DNA from: Faecalibacterium sp. HTF-F
Lineage (GTDB): Bacteria; Bacillota; Clostridia; Oscillospirales; Ruminococcaceae
Reading direction: 5' to 3'
Length of the DNA: 64,000 nucleotides
Assembly: GCF_023347535.1 (NCBI RefSeq)
Contig: NZ_CP094473.1
Location: forward strand, 1,178,001 to 1,242,000
Under the pieces are notes generated by a model that was given only the letters and a program-made list of their open reading frames with translations, had not been told where the DNA came from and made no database searches. Each line of letters opens with the position of its first letter. Position 1 is the stretch's first letter. This document shows, piece by piece, positions 30,714-41,652 of this stretch. The translations under genes were made by a program, and so were the position numbers.

Positions 30714-31982
30714 TTGAAAAGAACCATTTCCGCAATGCGGGGTCCCGGCTCCCTCAACCATAACCGGAGAAGTTTCACCGCTGAAAACGTAAACCCGGAG
30801 CGCAGCAGCCTGAATGTTGTGTACCGGGATGAACCGATTCAGAAGGTGTACCACGAACTGTTTGACGAGGCAGTGAACCGCTACAACGCCAAGCAGAAGC
30901 GCAAGGACCGCTGTATCAACGACTACTATGAGCACCTGCGGACAGGCAAGCAGGAAAAGCTCTTCCATGAGTTGATCGTCCAGATCGGCAACAAAGATGA
31001 TATGGGCGTCCTGACCGAGAACGGCGCACTGGCAAAGAAACTGCTGGACGAGTATATGCAGGGCTTCCAAGAGCGGAACCCGACACTGCGGGTGTTCGGA
31101 GCATTCCTCCACATGGATGAAGCTACGCCCCATCTGCACATCGACTTCGTGCCGTATGTGTCCGGCTGGAAGGGCGAAGGACTGGACACCAAGGTCTCCC
31201 TGAAGCAAGCTCTGAAGGCCTTGGGCTTTGCAGGCGGCTCCAAGCGAGAATCCGAGCTGAACCAGTGGATCAACGCCGAGAAAGAGCAGCTTGCTGCCGT
31301 GATGGAGCGGCACGGCATCGAGTGGGAACAGAAAGGCACCCACGAAGAGCACCTGTCTGTACTGGACTTCAAAAAGCAGGAGCGTAGTAAAGAGGTAGCG
31401 GCTCTGGAAACTGCCAAGCAGGAGTGCCAGACCGATCTGACCGAGATGCAGGAACAGCTGGAAACAGCGCAGACAGCCGTAGAAGCCGCTGAACAGCGGG
31501 TACAGAAAGCAGAGCTGACCTACCAGAAGCAGAGCCAGAAGCTGAACAAGCTGGCTCCCATCATGGAAGGGTTGGAAAACCTGTCAGCGCAGTACTCCCA
31601 GCGGCCGGAGGAATGGGTGCCGGAAGCAGCCACGTTTGAAACAGCCAAGAGCTACCGGGAGAAAAAGGCCATACCGCTGATCCAGAAGCTGGTGAAGGTA
31701 CTCTTTGCCCTCCATCGGAAGTACTGGGAGGTCAAGGATGAGCGGGATAAGTATCTGCACTTCTATCAGGACGAGAAGAAAGCTACCCATCATCTAAGCC
31801 AGCGGCTGAAAGAGGTGGAGGCTGAAAACTCTCAGCTCTATGCGATGAAACGTGATTTCAGGCGAGTATGGAACTATTTCGGTGCCGAAAAGATGCAGCA
31901 GGTCATTGGGCTTATGAGGGAGCAGGAGCAGACCACAGATAGGAGCCAGAAGAAGAACAGGCAGAACAGCGTAGAACTGTAA
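30714..31982 (+). CDS. mobV: MobV-family relaxase (Pre/Mob)
   Basis: This 422-residue relaxase would nick and pilot the element during conjugative mobilization. The N-terminal MKRTISAMRGPGSLNHNRR leads to the metal/active-site signature HMDEATPHLHIDFVP (H133, H140, H142). The second half is a coiled coil (about residues 220-290) followed by a basic tail. TTG 30714 is chosen as start because AAAGGA lies seven bases before it and it gives the family N-terminus; GTG 30708 sits too close to that site. No truncation is seen, so the element may still be mobilizable as part of a larger DNA if oriT works. Confidence 0.85.
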   Translation: MKRTISAMRGPGSLNHNRRSFTAENVNPERSSLNVVYRDEPIQKVYHELFDEAVNRYNAKQKRKDRCINDYYEHLRTGKQEKLFHELIVQIGNKDDMGVLTENGALAKKLLDEYMQGFQERNPTLRVFGAFLHMDEATPHLHIDFVPYVSGWKGEGLDTKVSLKQALKALGFAGGSKRESELNQWINAEKEQLAAVMERHGIEWEQKGTHEEHLSVLDFKKQERSKEVAALETAKQECQTDLTEMQEQLETAQTAVEAAEQRVQKAELTYQKQSQKLNKLAPIMEGLENLSAQYSQRPEEWVPEAATFETAKSYREKKAIPLIQKLVKVLFALHRKYWEVKDERDKYLHFYQDEKKATHHLSQRLKEVEAENSQLYAMKRDFRRVWNYFGAEKMQQVIGLMREQEQTTDRSQKKNRQNSVEL

Positions 31983-31989
31983 GCATAGC

Positions 31990-32023
31990 AGACCCCCGCC
32001 AGCATCTGCTAGCGGGGGTCTGT
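31990..32023 (+). other. Strong hairpin after the relaxase
   Basis: CAGACCCCCGC / GCGGGGGTCTG, perfect 11-bp stem. No T-run on either strand, so possibly an mRNA end stabiliser rather than a classical terminator. Confidence 0.55.
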
Positions 32024-32191
32024 ACATATAGGGGCAACTTTTCGGAAATTCCGAAGAGTTCAGGGCAGTTGTTAAGCGTTGCTTAATAACTTGGGCGGTC
32101 TGTCAACTATCCGGGATTTCCAGATGGTTCGAGTTTGGTGATGGGAATCATTAAGAAAAACTTAATGGTTGGAGCTTTTGAACAGGAAAGA

Positions 32192-32220
32192 TTGAAAGAA
32201 AAAAGCATATTTGGTATAAT
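32192..32220 (+). promoter_or_regulatory. Promoter of the GmrSD-like gene
   Basis: TTGAAA (32192-32197), 17 bases and TATAAT (32215-32220). The cargo gene thus has its own strong promoter, independent of the mob genes. Confidence 0.8.
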
Positions 32221-32238
32221 CAGAAAAAATGATGGGAG

Positions 32239-34806
32239 ATGGACTGCGGCGTGAAAATTGAAGAAGGTCGAATTATAAATGACTTTATCGAACCGAATAA
32301 GTGCCAATATGCAATTCCTGTTTACCAACGCAACTATGAATGGTCAGCTGAACAGTGTAGGAAACTGTTTGTCGATGTAGTAACTGCGCATAAAAGAGAT
32401 CGTAGACATTTTTGCGGATCGGTTGTATATGCGCCTTTGAAGAGCGAAAAGAAAATCAACTACTATGTTGTTATTGATGGTCAGCAGCGACTGACAACAA
32501 TTTATATTCTGATAAAAGCACTGATAGATAAAGCTGTTACAGATGAGGAAAAGAAATCGTTGGCGGAAGTTCTATTCAATGTTGACAAATTCAAAAGATA
32601 CAATATTGATGATTCTAGCAAACTAAAGCTAAAGCCAATAAAAAGCGATAATAATCAACTCATGCTGTTGATGGAAGATCATGCTGAACAGATGGATAGG
32701 ACGAGTGGCATTTATCGGAACTATGAGCTGTTTTGCGATTTGATTCAGGAATTTTTAAATGATAACCCGGACATGGGGGTTGGCAATATCTACGATGGTC
32801 TTGAACATTTGACCTGCGCAGAGATTAAGCTGGATGATGATGACGATAATGCACAGGAAATTTTTGAACGAATCAATTCTACAGGCGTTCCGCTAAGTTT
32901 GTCAGATAAAATCCGAAACTTTGTTTTAATGACAGATACAGACCAAGATCGTTTATATGAGGATTACTGGCTGAAAGCAGAGCAGATGCTGTCCAAAGAT
33001 CAGTTGGAGGGATTCTTCCTTGACTATCTGAATTTCAAAATGGATGGATTTGCTAAGGAGAGTACGGCCTATGATGAGTTTAAGGCTCTCTATGCACGTG
33101 GGCAGTATACCAATGAATCTATGCTGGAAGAGATTTACCACTATGTCCAGCAATATCATGCTTTCTATTATGGCGATGAAAAACGGTTCAGCAGTACAGT
33201 AAACCATTTGCTGAGAAGTTTGCAGACCCTGAAACAGACTACGGTGTATCTGTTCCTGTTCAGTGTGTTTGATGACTTCGATGCTGGCGTAATCGATGAT
33301 GAAACACTCTGCAAAGTTCTTCGGTTGCTCCTGAATTACAGTATCCGCCGCTTGATTTGCGAAGTAGGTTCAAACTCGCTGCGTGGCTTGTATAAGACCC
33401 TTTACGGACGGGTGTTCAATCGCCCGGAAAATAAGAACAACTACTATGATTCCATCGTGTCTTTCCTACTTCAGCTGACATCTAAGGATGTGATGCCCAG
33501 CGATGCAGAGTTCGTGGCAGCACTGAAAGAACGTAATCTTTATCGGAAGAACGCGCTGTGTAAGTATTTGCTTGTGGCAATCGAAAATCAGGGTAAAGAG
33601 CAAATCAAGACAGATGCTTTGACCATCGAGCATATCATGCCGCAGAACAAGAATCTATCGACTGCATGGCAGAGAATGCTCGGTACGGATTGGGAGTTAG
33701 TGCGAGAACGATATCTGCATACATTGGGTAATTTAACGCTGACAGGTTATAACAGTGAACTAGGTGATCTGCCGTTTGCAGAGAAACTTGATAAGCTTGC
33801 AGAGGAAAATACTCATGTTACCGTCCTTTATAGTGATGTAAAGAACAAAACAGAGTGGAATGCGCAGACAATGGAATCTCGTGCAGAGCGTCTATCTGAA
33901 GAAGTTTTGAAACTCTTTCCCATTGAGTTGCCAACAACAAAGGTTGATTTTTCTGATCCGCGCTATCGGCTGTACACGGTGTCTGACCCACATAATGCGA
34001 CCTATAAGTTCGTCAACTACTATGAGCTTCTAGGTGAAAGGGTCAGTGCTGATAGTTTTGCCTTTATGGTTCGTTCGGTGGCTGGTAAGCTGTACGACTT
34101 AAACAGTAGCATTATTGATCGTATGGCGCGAAATTTGGAAGTGTTTCCAGCGTGGCAAAATCCGGTATTTGCTTACGATAAGGACGCCATCCGAAATGCA
34201 GTAAAGCTGAAAAATGACAGCGATATTTACATCAGCACGGGATATTCTGCGTATGACTGCATCTGTTTTATCAAGGCACTTTTGAAGAAGTATGACCTTG
34301 ATTTGGAAGAAGACTTTGTTTACAGTGCTCGGCCAAATAGCACAGCATTGACTGGAATAAATTGGAAAAATATTGCACAGGAGTGGTGCGAAGAACGGGA
34401 CAAGAGAGGTGAAATTGTATTTGATATAAAGAATTGCGAAGGCAGATATGTCCGTTTTACAACCCCATTCTTGAATAGCGTGATACCGACAAATGAAGAC
34501 ATACTAAGTCCATGGAAGACAAACAATTACTATTTCTATGAAATTACGAGCGATAAAAATGAGTTGTATGTACAACTTTATTTTTACTGTAAGGGCATTA
34601 CCGACGAAATGCGAACGGCATTCCAGAAGTTGGCTAATCTAACCGATGGAGGAAAGTTGACACAGGGATACAGATTATTCTTCAAATCATCTGTATTTAC
34701 TCAGGCAGAGAATAGTACGAAGTCGGAAATCAAGAATCACTTATATCGATGCTTAGAAGAAGTGCGTGCGTTTGAAATGACGATTCAAGATAAATGGGAC
34801 TCCTAA
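32239..34806 (+). CDS. GmrSD-like DUF262/DUF1524 protein (predicted defence nuclease)
   Basis: This 855-residue protein has an N-terminal DUF262 (ParB/GmrS-like NTP-binding) with IPVYQRNYEWS (26-36) and VIDGQQRLTTI (78-88). A helical middle leads to a DUF1524 HNH-type nuclease with IEHIMPQN (463-470) and GNLTLTGYNS (497-506). GmrSD-type proteins are type IV restriction enzymes against modified phage DNA; that activity is inferred. Residues from about 570 on, with a repeated-looking YRLY/FVNYYELLG module and a WKNIAQEW...YFYEITSD module, were not recognised. It is clearly more AT-rich than its neighbours, in keeping with recent transfer. ATG 32239 or GTG 32251 could be the start. It stands alone with no methylase partner. 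Confidence 0.8.
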   Translation: MDCGVKIEEGRIINDFIEPNKCQYAIPVYQRNYEWSAEQCRKLFVDVVTAHKRDRRHFCGSVVYAPLKSEKKINYYVVIDGQQRLTTIYILIKALIDKAVTDEEKKSLAEVLFNVDKFKRYNIDDSSKLKLKPIKSDNNQLMLLMEDHAEQMDRTSGIYRNYELFCDLIQEFLNDNPDMGVGNIYDGLEHLTCAEIKLDDDDDNAQEIFERINSTGVPLSLSDKIRNFVLMTDTDQDRLYEDYWLKAEQMLSKDQLEGFFLDYLNFKMDGFAKESTAYDEFKALYARGQYTNESMLEEIYHYVQQYHAFYYGDEKRFSSTVNHLLRSLQTLKQTTVYLFLFSVFDDFDAGVIDDETLCKVLRLLLNYSIRRLICEVGSNSLRGLYKTLYGRVFNRPENKNNYYDSIVSFLLQLTSKDVMPSDAEFVAALKERNLYRKNALCKYLLVAIENQGKEQIKTDALTIEHIMPQNKNLSTAWQRMLGTDWELVRERYLHTLGNLTLTGYNSELGDLPFAEKLDKLAEENTHVTVLYSDVKNKTEWNAQTMESRAERLSEEVLKLFPIELPTTKVDFSDPRYRLYTVSDPHNATYKFVNYYELLGERVSADSFAFMVRSVAGKLYDLNSSIIDRMARNLEVFPAWQNPVFAYDKDAIRNAVKLKNDSDIYISTGYSAYDCICFIKALLKKYDLDLEEDFVYSARPNSTALTGINWKNIAQEWCEERDKRGEIVFDIKNCEGRYVRFTTPFLNSVIPTNEDILSPWKTNNYYFYEITSDKNELYVQLYFYCKGITDEMRTAFQKLANLTDGGKLTQGYRLFFKSSVFTQAENSTKSEIKNHLYRCLEEVRAFEMTIQDKWDS

Positions 34807-34949
34807 AAGGCAGTTGCATCTTGAACGTAAATACGTTATAATACTCACAGAGATCCCGCTGGTTGTGTGATACTATCCTGATACTAAAAAATCAACAAAC
34901 CACATCTACCACGGCAATCTCATGAAAAAGTGAACATCCAAGAATAGAC

Positions 34950-34973
34950 TTACTAAACAAATTTGTTTAGTAA
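34950..34973. promoter_or_regulatory. Perfect 24-bp palindrome near attR
   Basis: TTACTAAACAAA followed by its exact reverse complement. The half-site GTTTAGTA also occurs over the xis promoter -10 (28392) and nearly at 28430, so this may be a full operator for the element's XRE repressor or a site for Xis/Int. Confidence 0.55.
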
Positions 34974-34987
34974 AAATCCGGACTTAC

Positions 34988-35001
34988 CGAGCTCGAATAA
35001 T
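34988..35001 (+). other. attR: right att repeat
   Basis: CGAGCTCGAATAAT, 13/14 identical to the guaA 3' end at 27592-27605. The single difference (A for G) leaves an equivalent glutamate codon and stop, as expected when an element brings its own version of the guaA tail. Confidence 0.75.
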
Positions 35002-35058
35002 GGAATTACGCGAACTTTCAACGTTGCTATGAGCAAAATTGAAAGATAAATCGCACCG

Positions 35059-35228
35059 TGACATTAGTTTGACATTAAGCCGCGAAAAAGCACACAGAAT
35101 TATAATTCAACGAGCCTTCGCAGTTTAACATTTGAGAATAATTTGAAAGACCCCTGAAAGTGACGAGAAATCGAAACTTTCAGGGGTCTTTTTGACATTA
35201 TTGACATTAAGAAATGACCGTGACATTA
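35059..35228 (+). repeat. Five TGACATTA direct repeats
   Basis: TGACATTA begins at 35059, 35070, 35193, 35202 and 35221, in two clusters. Clustered short direct repeats next to an att site resemble integrase arm-binding sites or iterons. They lie outside attR, so they may belong to an older, lost element. Confidence 0.45.
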
Positions 35229-35281
35229 TCGAAAATAAGGCACTGTTGCCTGACAGTGGGGTGATACTATATCGCTGATAT

Positions 35282-35380
35282 GTGGCCGTTGGCTTCATCG
35301 TCATTCTCCTGCTCAGCCCGAAGTTCTTCGAAATCTTCCACGGCTATTTGGCTGATCTGAAGCGGAAAGAACGTTCCTAA
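35282..35380 (+). pseudogene. C-terminal remnant of a membrane protein
   Basis: After an in-frame stop, 32 codons read VAVGFIVILLLSPKFFEIF and end LADLKRKERS before TAA 35378: a hydrophobic helix plus a positively charged tail, typical of the end of an integral membrane protein. No start signal or upstream part exists in the window. It may be the leftover of a gene cut away by an integration or deletion at this hot spot; chance similarity cannot be excluded. Confidence 0.4.
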
Positions 35381-35492
35381 GCCATATCATACCTCCCCCA
35401 ATAAACTTCATGGAAGTCTTGGCTGCGGCGCAGACAGTCCACGCTTGTCCATCGTTACCAGTGCTATGTATGATACTATATAAAACCAAAAG

Positions 35493-35540
35493 AAACCCGG
35501 GGCCCTCTGAGTCGTTTGACTTTGAAAGGGTTCCGGGTTT
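35493..35540 (-). terminator. pyrG terminator
   Basis: AAACCCGGGGCCCT / AGGGTTCCGGGTTT, 14 bp with two wobbles. On the minus strand it is followed by a T-rich tract (TTTCTTTTGGTTTTA). It lies about 60 bp after the pyrG stop. Confidence 0.8.
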
Positions 35541-35598
35541 TGTGCGATGTATTCTTGAGAAGCTGTTCTGCTGCAGCGACCCTCATTTATTGGAGACT

Positions 35599-37242
35599 TT
35601 ACATGTGCAGCAGGCTGCGCTGCTCGCTGGCGCGAAACTTGAGCGCAGCAGCGATAAAGGCCTTGAACAGCGGGTGAGCGCGGTTGGGACGGCTCTTGAA
35701 CTCCGGATGGAACTGTGCGCCCAAATGGAAGTCACGGCCGGGCAGCTCCACAGTCTCCACCAGACGACCGTCCGGGCTGGTGCCGGAAATGACAAGACCG
35801 GCATCCTGCATTTCCTGACGGAATTCGTTGTTGAACTCGTAGCGGTGGCGGTGGCGCTCCCAGATCTCGGCCTCGCCGTAGCATTCGGCCATCTTGGTGC
35901 CGGGTGCAACCTTGCAGGGATATTTACCCAGACGCATGGTGCCGCCTTTGGGAATGTTGCCCTGCTGGTCGGCCATCAGCGCGATCACGTTGTGCTTGCC
36001 GTCCGGGGTGAATTCGCTGGAATTGGCGTCCTTGTAGCCCAGAACGCCCCGGGCAAACTCCATTACCATGATCTGCATGCCAAGGCAGATGCCGAAGTAG
36101 GGAACATGGTTCTCGCGGGCATACTGTGCAGCCTGGATCATGCCCTCAATGCCGCGGTCGCCGAAACCGCCCGGCACGATGATGCCGTCCACATCTGCAA
36201 AGGCCTCCCGGCAGGCGGCCTGATCGGTCAGGTCCTCACTCTCCACCCAGCGGATCTCTACCTGACTGTCGTTCTCAAAACCGGCATGATACAGGCTTTC
36301 CATCACAGAAAGGTAAGCATCATGCAGCTTGACGTACTTGCCCACCAGTGCAATGCTGCAGGTCTTGCTGCGGGTGGCAATGCGGGACACGACCTGCTTC
36401 CACTCGGTCAGGTCGGCAGGAGGAACGTCCAGCTTGAGTTTCTTCACCACGACCTCGTCCAGACCACCGGTGTGCAGCATCAGCGGGCACTGGTACAGGC
36501 TGGGCATGGTCAGGTTCTCGATCACACACTCCGGCTTCACATTGCAGAAGGTGCTGATCTTGCGGCGGATGTCGCCGCCCACGCTGCCGTCCGCACGCAG
36601 GATGATAATGTCGGGATTCACACCCATGCCCTGCAGCTCTTTCACAGAGTGCTGTGCGGGCTTGGATTTGTATTCGTCCGAGCCGGAAATGTAGGGCACC
36701 AGCACCACATGGATGTAGCAGCAGTTGTCACGGCCCTGCTCCAGACCCACCTGACGGATGGCCTCGAGGAAGGGCTGGCTTTCGATATCACCGGTCGTGC
36801 CGCCAATCTCGGTAATGACCACGTCAGCCTCAGTGGAGGAAGCCAGATTGTAGATGTAGCTCTTGATCTCGTTGGTGATGTGGGGGATGATCTGCACGGT
36901 CTGGCCCAGGTATGCACCCTGACGTTCCTTGTTCAGCACGTTCCAGTACACCTTGCCGGTGGTCAGGTTGGAGTATTTGTTCAGGTTCTCGTCGATGAAG
37001 CGCTCGTAGTGGCCCAGATCCAGATCGGTCTCGGTGCCGTCATCCGTCACGAACACTTCGCCGTGCTGCAGCGGGCTCATGGTACCCGGGTCTACGTTCA
37101 CATAGGGGTCCAGCTTCTGGCTGGCTACCTTCAGACCGCGGCACTTGAGCAAACGGCCCAGCGATGCGGCCGTGATGCCCTTGCCCAGACCGGAAACGAC
37201 ACCGCCGGTGACAAAGATGAATTTGGTTTGTTTCTCTGCCAT
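35599..37242 (-). CDS. pyrG: CTP synthase
   Basis: This 547-residue enzyme makes CTP from UTP with glutamine. The synthetase P-loop is [20 protein letters not shown]. The amidotransferase half has [10 protein letters not shown], the nucleophile in YFGICLGMQ and HPEFKSRP for the triad. The frame extends 45 codons upstream without family similarity; ATG 37242 with CTCCT (AGGAG on the minus strand) just ahead is used. It is the last gene of the glnN-glnA-ANTAR-pyrG run but has its own promoter. Confidence 0.95.
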   Translation of the reverse strand: MAEKQTKFIFVTGGVVSGLGKGITAASLGRLLKCRGLKVASQKLDPYVNVDPGTMSPLQHGEVFVTDDGTETDLDLGHYERFIDENLNKYSNLTTGKVYWNVLNKERQGAYLGQTVQIIPHITNEIKSYIYNLASSTEADVVITEIGGTTGDIESQPFLEAIRQVGLEQGRDNCCYIHVVLVPYISGSDEYKSKPAQHSVKELQGMGVNPDIIILRADGSVGGDIRRKISTFCNVKPECVIENLTMPSLYQCPLMLHTGGLDEVVVKKLKLDVPPADLTEWKQVVSRIATRSKTCSIALVGKYVKLHDAYLSVMESLYHAGFENDSQVEIRWVESEDLTDQAACREAFADVDGIIVPGGFGDRGIEGMIQAAQYARENHVPYFGICLGMQIMVMEFARGVLGYKDANSSEFTPDGKHNVIALMADQQGNIPKGGTMRLGKYPCKVAPGTKMAECYGEAEIWERHRHRYEFNNEFRQEMQDAGLVISGTSPDGRLVETVELPGRDFHLGAQFHPEFKSRPNRAHPLFKAFIAAALKFRASEQRSLLHM

Positions 37243-37378
37243 AGAATTTCCTCCTCTATTTTTGCTTTTCTGAATTTTTCCCTTATAAACCTTTGTAAAT
37301 TCTTTCAGGCAAACGGTCTTGCTCTCTGCCTCTCCCAAAATGAGCCGGTGAAAGCAAGGATACTTTTCCCAATCCAAT

Positions 37379-37408
37379 ATTATACACCCATGTCCTCATA
37401 ATTTTCAA
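37379..37408 (-). promoter_or_regulatory. pyrG promoter inside the ANTAR gene end
   Basis: On the minus strand TTGAAA (37408-37403), 18 bases, TATAAT (37384-37379). The transcript would start near a GGGAAAA at 37370. Some Gram-positive pyrG genes are attenuated through G-addition at a GGG start, but here the fourth base is A, not C, and no good leader terminator was found. Confidence 0.55.
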
Positions 37409-37958
37409 GGACTTCCTGTGCAATTTCTGTGCGGTCACGACGGGTATCCATGGCCTGTTTTTCTATGTAGCGGTGTGCTTCGGCTTCGGTCATGTGCTCG
37501 TGCTCCACAAGGCAGCACTTTGCACGGCTGACCAGCCGCACCTGTGCGATCTTTTCCTGTAAGCGGGCGTTCTCCTGCCGGGCACGCAGCAGCCGGTGAT
37601 TGCCGGCCGCTGCCATGTGCATGGCCTGCACAAAAAAGGCAGTGCTGAAGGGCTTTGACAGCAGCAATACCCCCTGCTCGCTCAAAGGGCCCAGCAGCTG
37701 CTCAGCCTGTGCGGCTTTGACCAGAAACACAACGCCGGCATCTGTTTTTTCCACAGCATTGATGCACACCTCATGCCCGAATTCATCGGGCAGGGGAGAG
37801 TTGACCACGATCAGCTCAAAATCCGATTCCGTCATGCGACGCCGGGCTTCGGCTCCGCTGGGAATGATCACCGGGCGGCTGTAGCCCATTTCGGTCAGCC
37901 GTGCAGCGATATACTCGTTGGAGCTTGCACCGGCACTTACGATCAGTGCACGTCCCAT
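37380..37958 (-). CDS. ANTAR-domain antiterminator with degenerate receiver
   Basis: This 192-residue protein has a response-regulator-like receiver (1-115) and a C-terminal ANTAR RNA-binding domain (about 130-188: [21 protein letters not shown] through [11 protein letters not shown]). ANTAR proteins bind paired hairpins with A1-G4 hexaloops in leaders and prevent termination. The phospho-acceptor aspartate of the receiver is replaced by N53 ([10 protein letters not shown]), while the lysine of SKPF is kept, so control is probably not by phosphorylation. It lies 41 bp after glnA on the same strand, as do NitR-type regulators of glutamine synthetase in Clostridia. Its likely target is the glnN leader. 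Confidence 0.85.
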   Translation of the reverse strand: MGRALIVSAGASSNEYIAARLTEMGYSRPVIIPSGAEARRRMTESDFELIVVNSPLPDEFGHEVCINAVEKTDAGVVFLVKAAQAEQLLGPLSEQGVLLLSKPFSTAFFVQAMHMAAAGNHRLLRARQENARLQEKIAQVRLVSRAKCCLVEHEHMTEAEAHRYIEKQAMDTRRDRTEIAQEVLENYEDMGV

Positions 37959-37999
37959 TTCCCTCGCTCCTTTCTCCTACACACTCTTTTTTGCAGGGG

Positions 38000-39319
38000 T
38001 CAGATGGCGTTGAAGTAATGGGTGCGCTCGTATTCAGCAGGGTCGGATGCATGTTTCAGTGCTTCACAGCGCTTGAGCTCCTCGGTGAAGTACCGGGTGG
38101 CAAGCTGCTCGGGCAGCACTCGGCGCAAAAATTCGCTCTCCTCAGCGGCCTGCACGGCCTCTTCCAGACTGGCGGGCAGAGTCTCAAGACCGAGCCCCTC
38201 AGCCATGGAGGGGTCGAACAGATTCTTGTTCACGGGGGCAGGAAGCACCATGCGGTTCTCAATGCCGTCCAATCCGGCAGCCAGCACCAGACCAATGGCC
38301 AGATAGGGGTTGCAGGCAGGGTCCGGGCTGCGCAGCTCCATGCGGCAGTTGTCGCCCTTTACCTGCGGGATGCGCACCAGCTGGCTGCGGTTCTGGCGGC
38401 TCCAGCTCACATAGCGGGGCGCTTCATCGCAGCCAAAGCGCTGATAGCTGTTGGGCAGAGGGTTGGTGAACACGGTCAGCTCCCGGCTGTGGGCCAGCAC
38501 ACCGGCCATAAAGCTTCCTGCAATGCTGTCCGGGGCAATGTCGCCCTCAAACAGGTTGCGGCCATCCATGTAAAGGGACAGGTTGATGTGCAGGCCGCTG
38601 CCCGCCTGATCCGGCAGGGGCTTGGGCAGGAAGCTTGCGTGGATGCCGCTGCGGGTGGCAATGGCGCGCACGATCTGCTTGAACATCATCACGTTGTCGG
38701 CGGTCTTGAGGGGGCCTGCGTGGTGGCAGTCGATCTCGTTCTGGCCGTTGCCGCTTTCGTGATGGCTGTGCTGAGGGCTCATGCCCATCTGCTCCATGGT
38801 CAGGCAGATGTCCCGGCGGAGGTTCTCGCCTGCGTCCAGCGGGGCCACGTCAAAGTAGCCGCCAAAGTCGATGGGGATACGGGTGGGGCGGCCCCGGTCA
38901 TCGTTCTCGAACAGGTAAAACTCACACTCTGCGCCCACGTTGCAGGTGATGCCCAGCTTTTTGAATTTGCGGTTCACGCTGCGCAGAAAGCCGCGGCAGT
39001 TGCCGCCAAAGGGCTGGCCGTCCGGCTTTTCCACATCACAGAAGAACTGCATCACCCGGCCCTCGGTAGGGCGCCAGGGAAGAATGGTCACGGTGGACAG
39101 ATCCGGCCGCAGCACAAGGTCGCTTTCCTCCACCTTCATGAAGCCGGCAATGGAACTGCCGTCGAAGCAGACACCGTCTTCCAGAGCTTTGGGCAGATCG
39201 TTTGCCAGCACGGCAATGTTCTTCTGAGTGCCAAAGATATCGCAGAAGGCAAAGCGCACAAATTTGACGTTGTTGTCCTCCACAAAATCAAGGATGTCCT
39301 GTTGGGTCGAATAGCTCAT
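38000..39319 (-). CDS. glnA: Glutamine synthetase, type I
   Basis: This 439-residue GS-I condenses glutamate and ammonia. Motifs: FCDIFGTQKN, FDGSSIAGF, the catalytic GAECEFYLF and HHESGNGQNEID, GSGLHINLS, and the ATP-binding NPYLAIG. Length matches the GSI-alpha group, which is not adenylylated. It follows glnN by 149 bp, a gap containing a hairpin, and precedes the ANTAR gene. The start is ATG 39319 with GAAAGG upstream. Confidence 0.95.
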   Translation of the reverse strand: MSYSTQQDILDFVEDNNVKFVRFAFCDIFGTQKNIAVLANDLPKALEDGVCFDGSSIAGFMKVEESDLVLRPDLSTVTILPWRPTEGRVMQFFCDVEKPDGQPFGGNCRGFLRSVNRKFKKLGITCNVGAECEFYLFENDDRGRPTRIPIDFGGYFDVAPLDAGENLRRDICLTMEQMGMSPQHSHHESGNGQNEIDCHHAGPLKTADNVMMFKQIVRAIATRSGIHASFLPKPLPDQAGSGLHINLSLYMDGRNLFEGDIAPDSIAGSFMAGVLAHSRELTVFTNPLPNSYQRFGCDEAPRYVSWSRQNRSQLVRIPQVKGDNCRMELRSPDPACNPYLAIGLVLAAGLDGIENRMVLPAPVNKNLFDPSMAEGLGLETLPASLEEAVQAAEESEFLRRVLPEQLATRYFTEELKRCEALKHASDPAEYERTHYFNAI

Positions 39320-39344
39320 AATGGTTTCCCTTTCAAATAAAACG

Positions 39345-39383
39345 CCTAAAGGCCTGCCCTCAGAATGGGAGCAGGTCTTTAGG
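39345..39383 (-). terminator. Hairpin between glnN and glnA
   Basis: CCTAAAG-CCTGC pairs with GCAGG-CTTTAGG (one mismatch), loop of 13. On the minus strand it is followed by CGTTTTATTT. It is either a partial terminator of glnN or an attenuator for glnA, ending 25 bp before the glnA start. No A1-G4 hexaloop was found beside it. Confidence 0.6.
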
Positions 39384-39468
39384 CTGGTGTAAGAAATAGG
39401 AAAAGGAGAATGGCAATTTTAAATTCCGCAGCCTACGGATGCTATTCTGCTGTTACGCTGATGAAAGA

Positions 39469-41556
<2,088 letters not shown>

Positions 41557-41652
41557 AAATCCTACTCCTTACTTGATCTTATTTTTCTTACCCTTTCGTC
41601 TGCATTCTGGTCTGCCGCAATGCCGCACCCAGAAGTACGAAAGCTTCTTAAC

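Larger units (their letters stand above)
27602..35001. mobile_element. Decayed integrative/mobilizable element in guaA
   Basis: About 7.4 kb is flanked by the att repeats at 27592 and 34988. Inside are an XRE repressor facing outward, an Xis, an integrase lacking its catalytic half, a RepA-type ATPase lacking its start, a small accessory protein, a MobV relaxase with a candidate oriT, and a GmrSD-like gene. Short TGATACT repeats occur near both ends (27663, 27674; 34868, 34879) and may be integrase arm sites. With the integrase broken the element should not excise by itself. The exact outer edges depend on the crossover position within the repeat. Confidence 0.8.
34807..35598. other. Right end of the element and junction region, no intact gene
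   Basis: This 790-bp gap holds TGATACT repeats (34868, 34879, 35262, 35471), a perfect 24-bp palindrome, attR, five TGACATTA octamers, a CCCCTGAAAG...CTTTCAGGGG hairpin with TTTTT (about 35150-35193), a membrane-protein tail fragment and the pyrG terminator. It looks like layered remains of more than one integration event. Confidence 0.6.

Noticed and set aside
37243..37379. Classical CTP-sensing pyrG attenuator
   Set aside because: The probable transcript start GGGA lacks the C after GGG, and no leader terminator was found.
35410..37401. 663-codon plus-strand frame over pyrG
   Set aside because: It is a shadow of the well-supported minus-strand CTP synthase gene.
39345..39383. Second ANTAR target before glnA
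   Set aside because: The hairpin has a 13-base loop and no hexaloop with A1 and G4.
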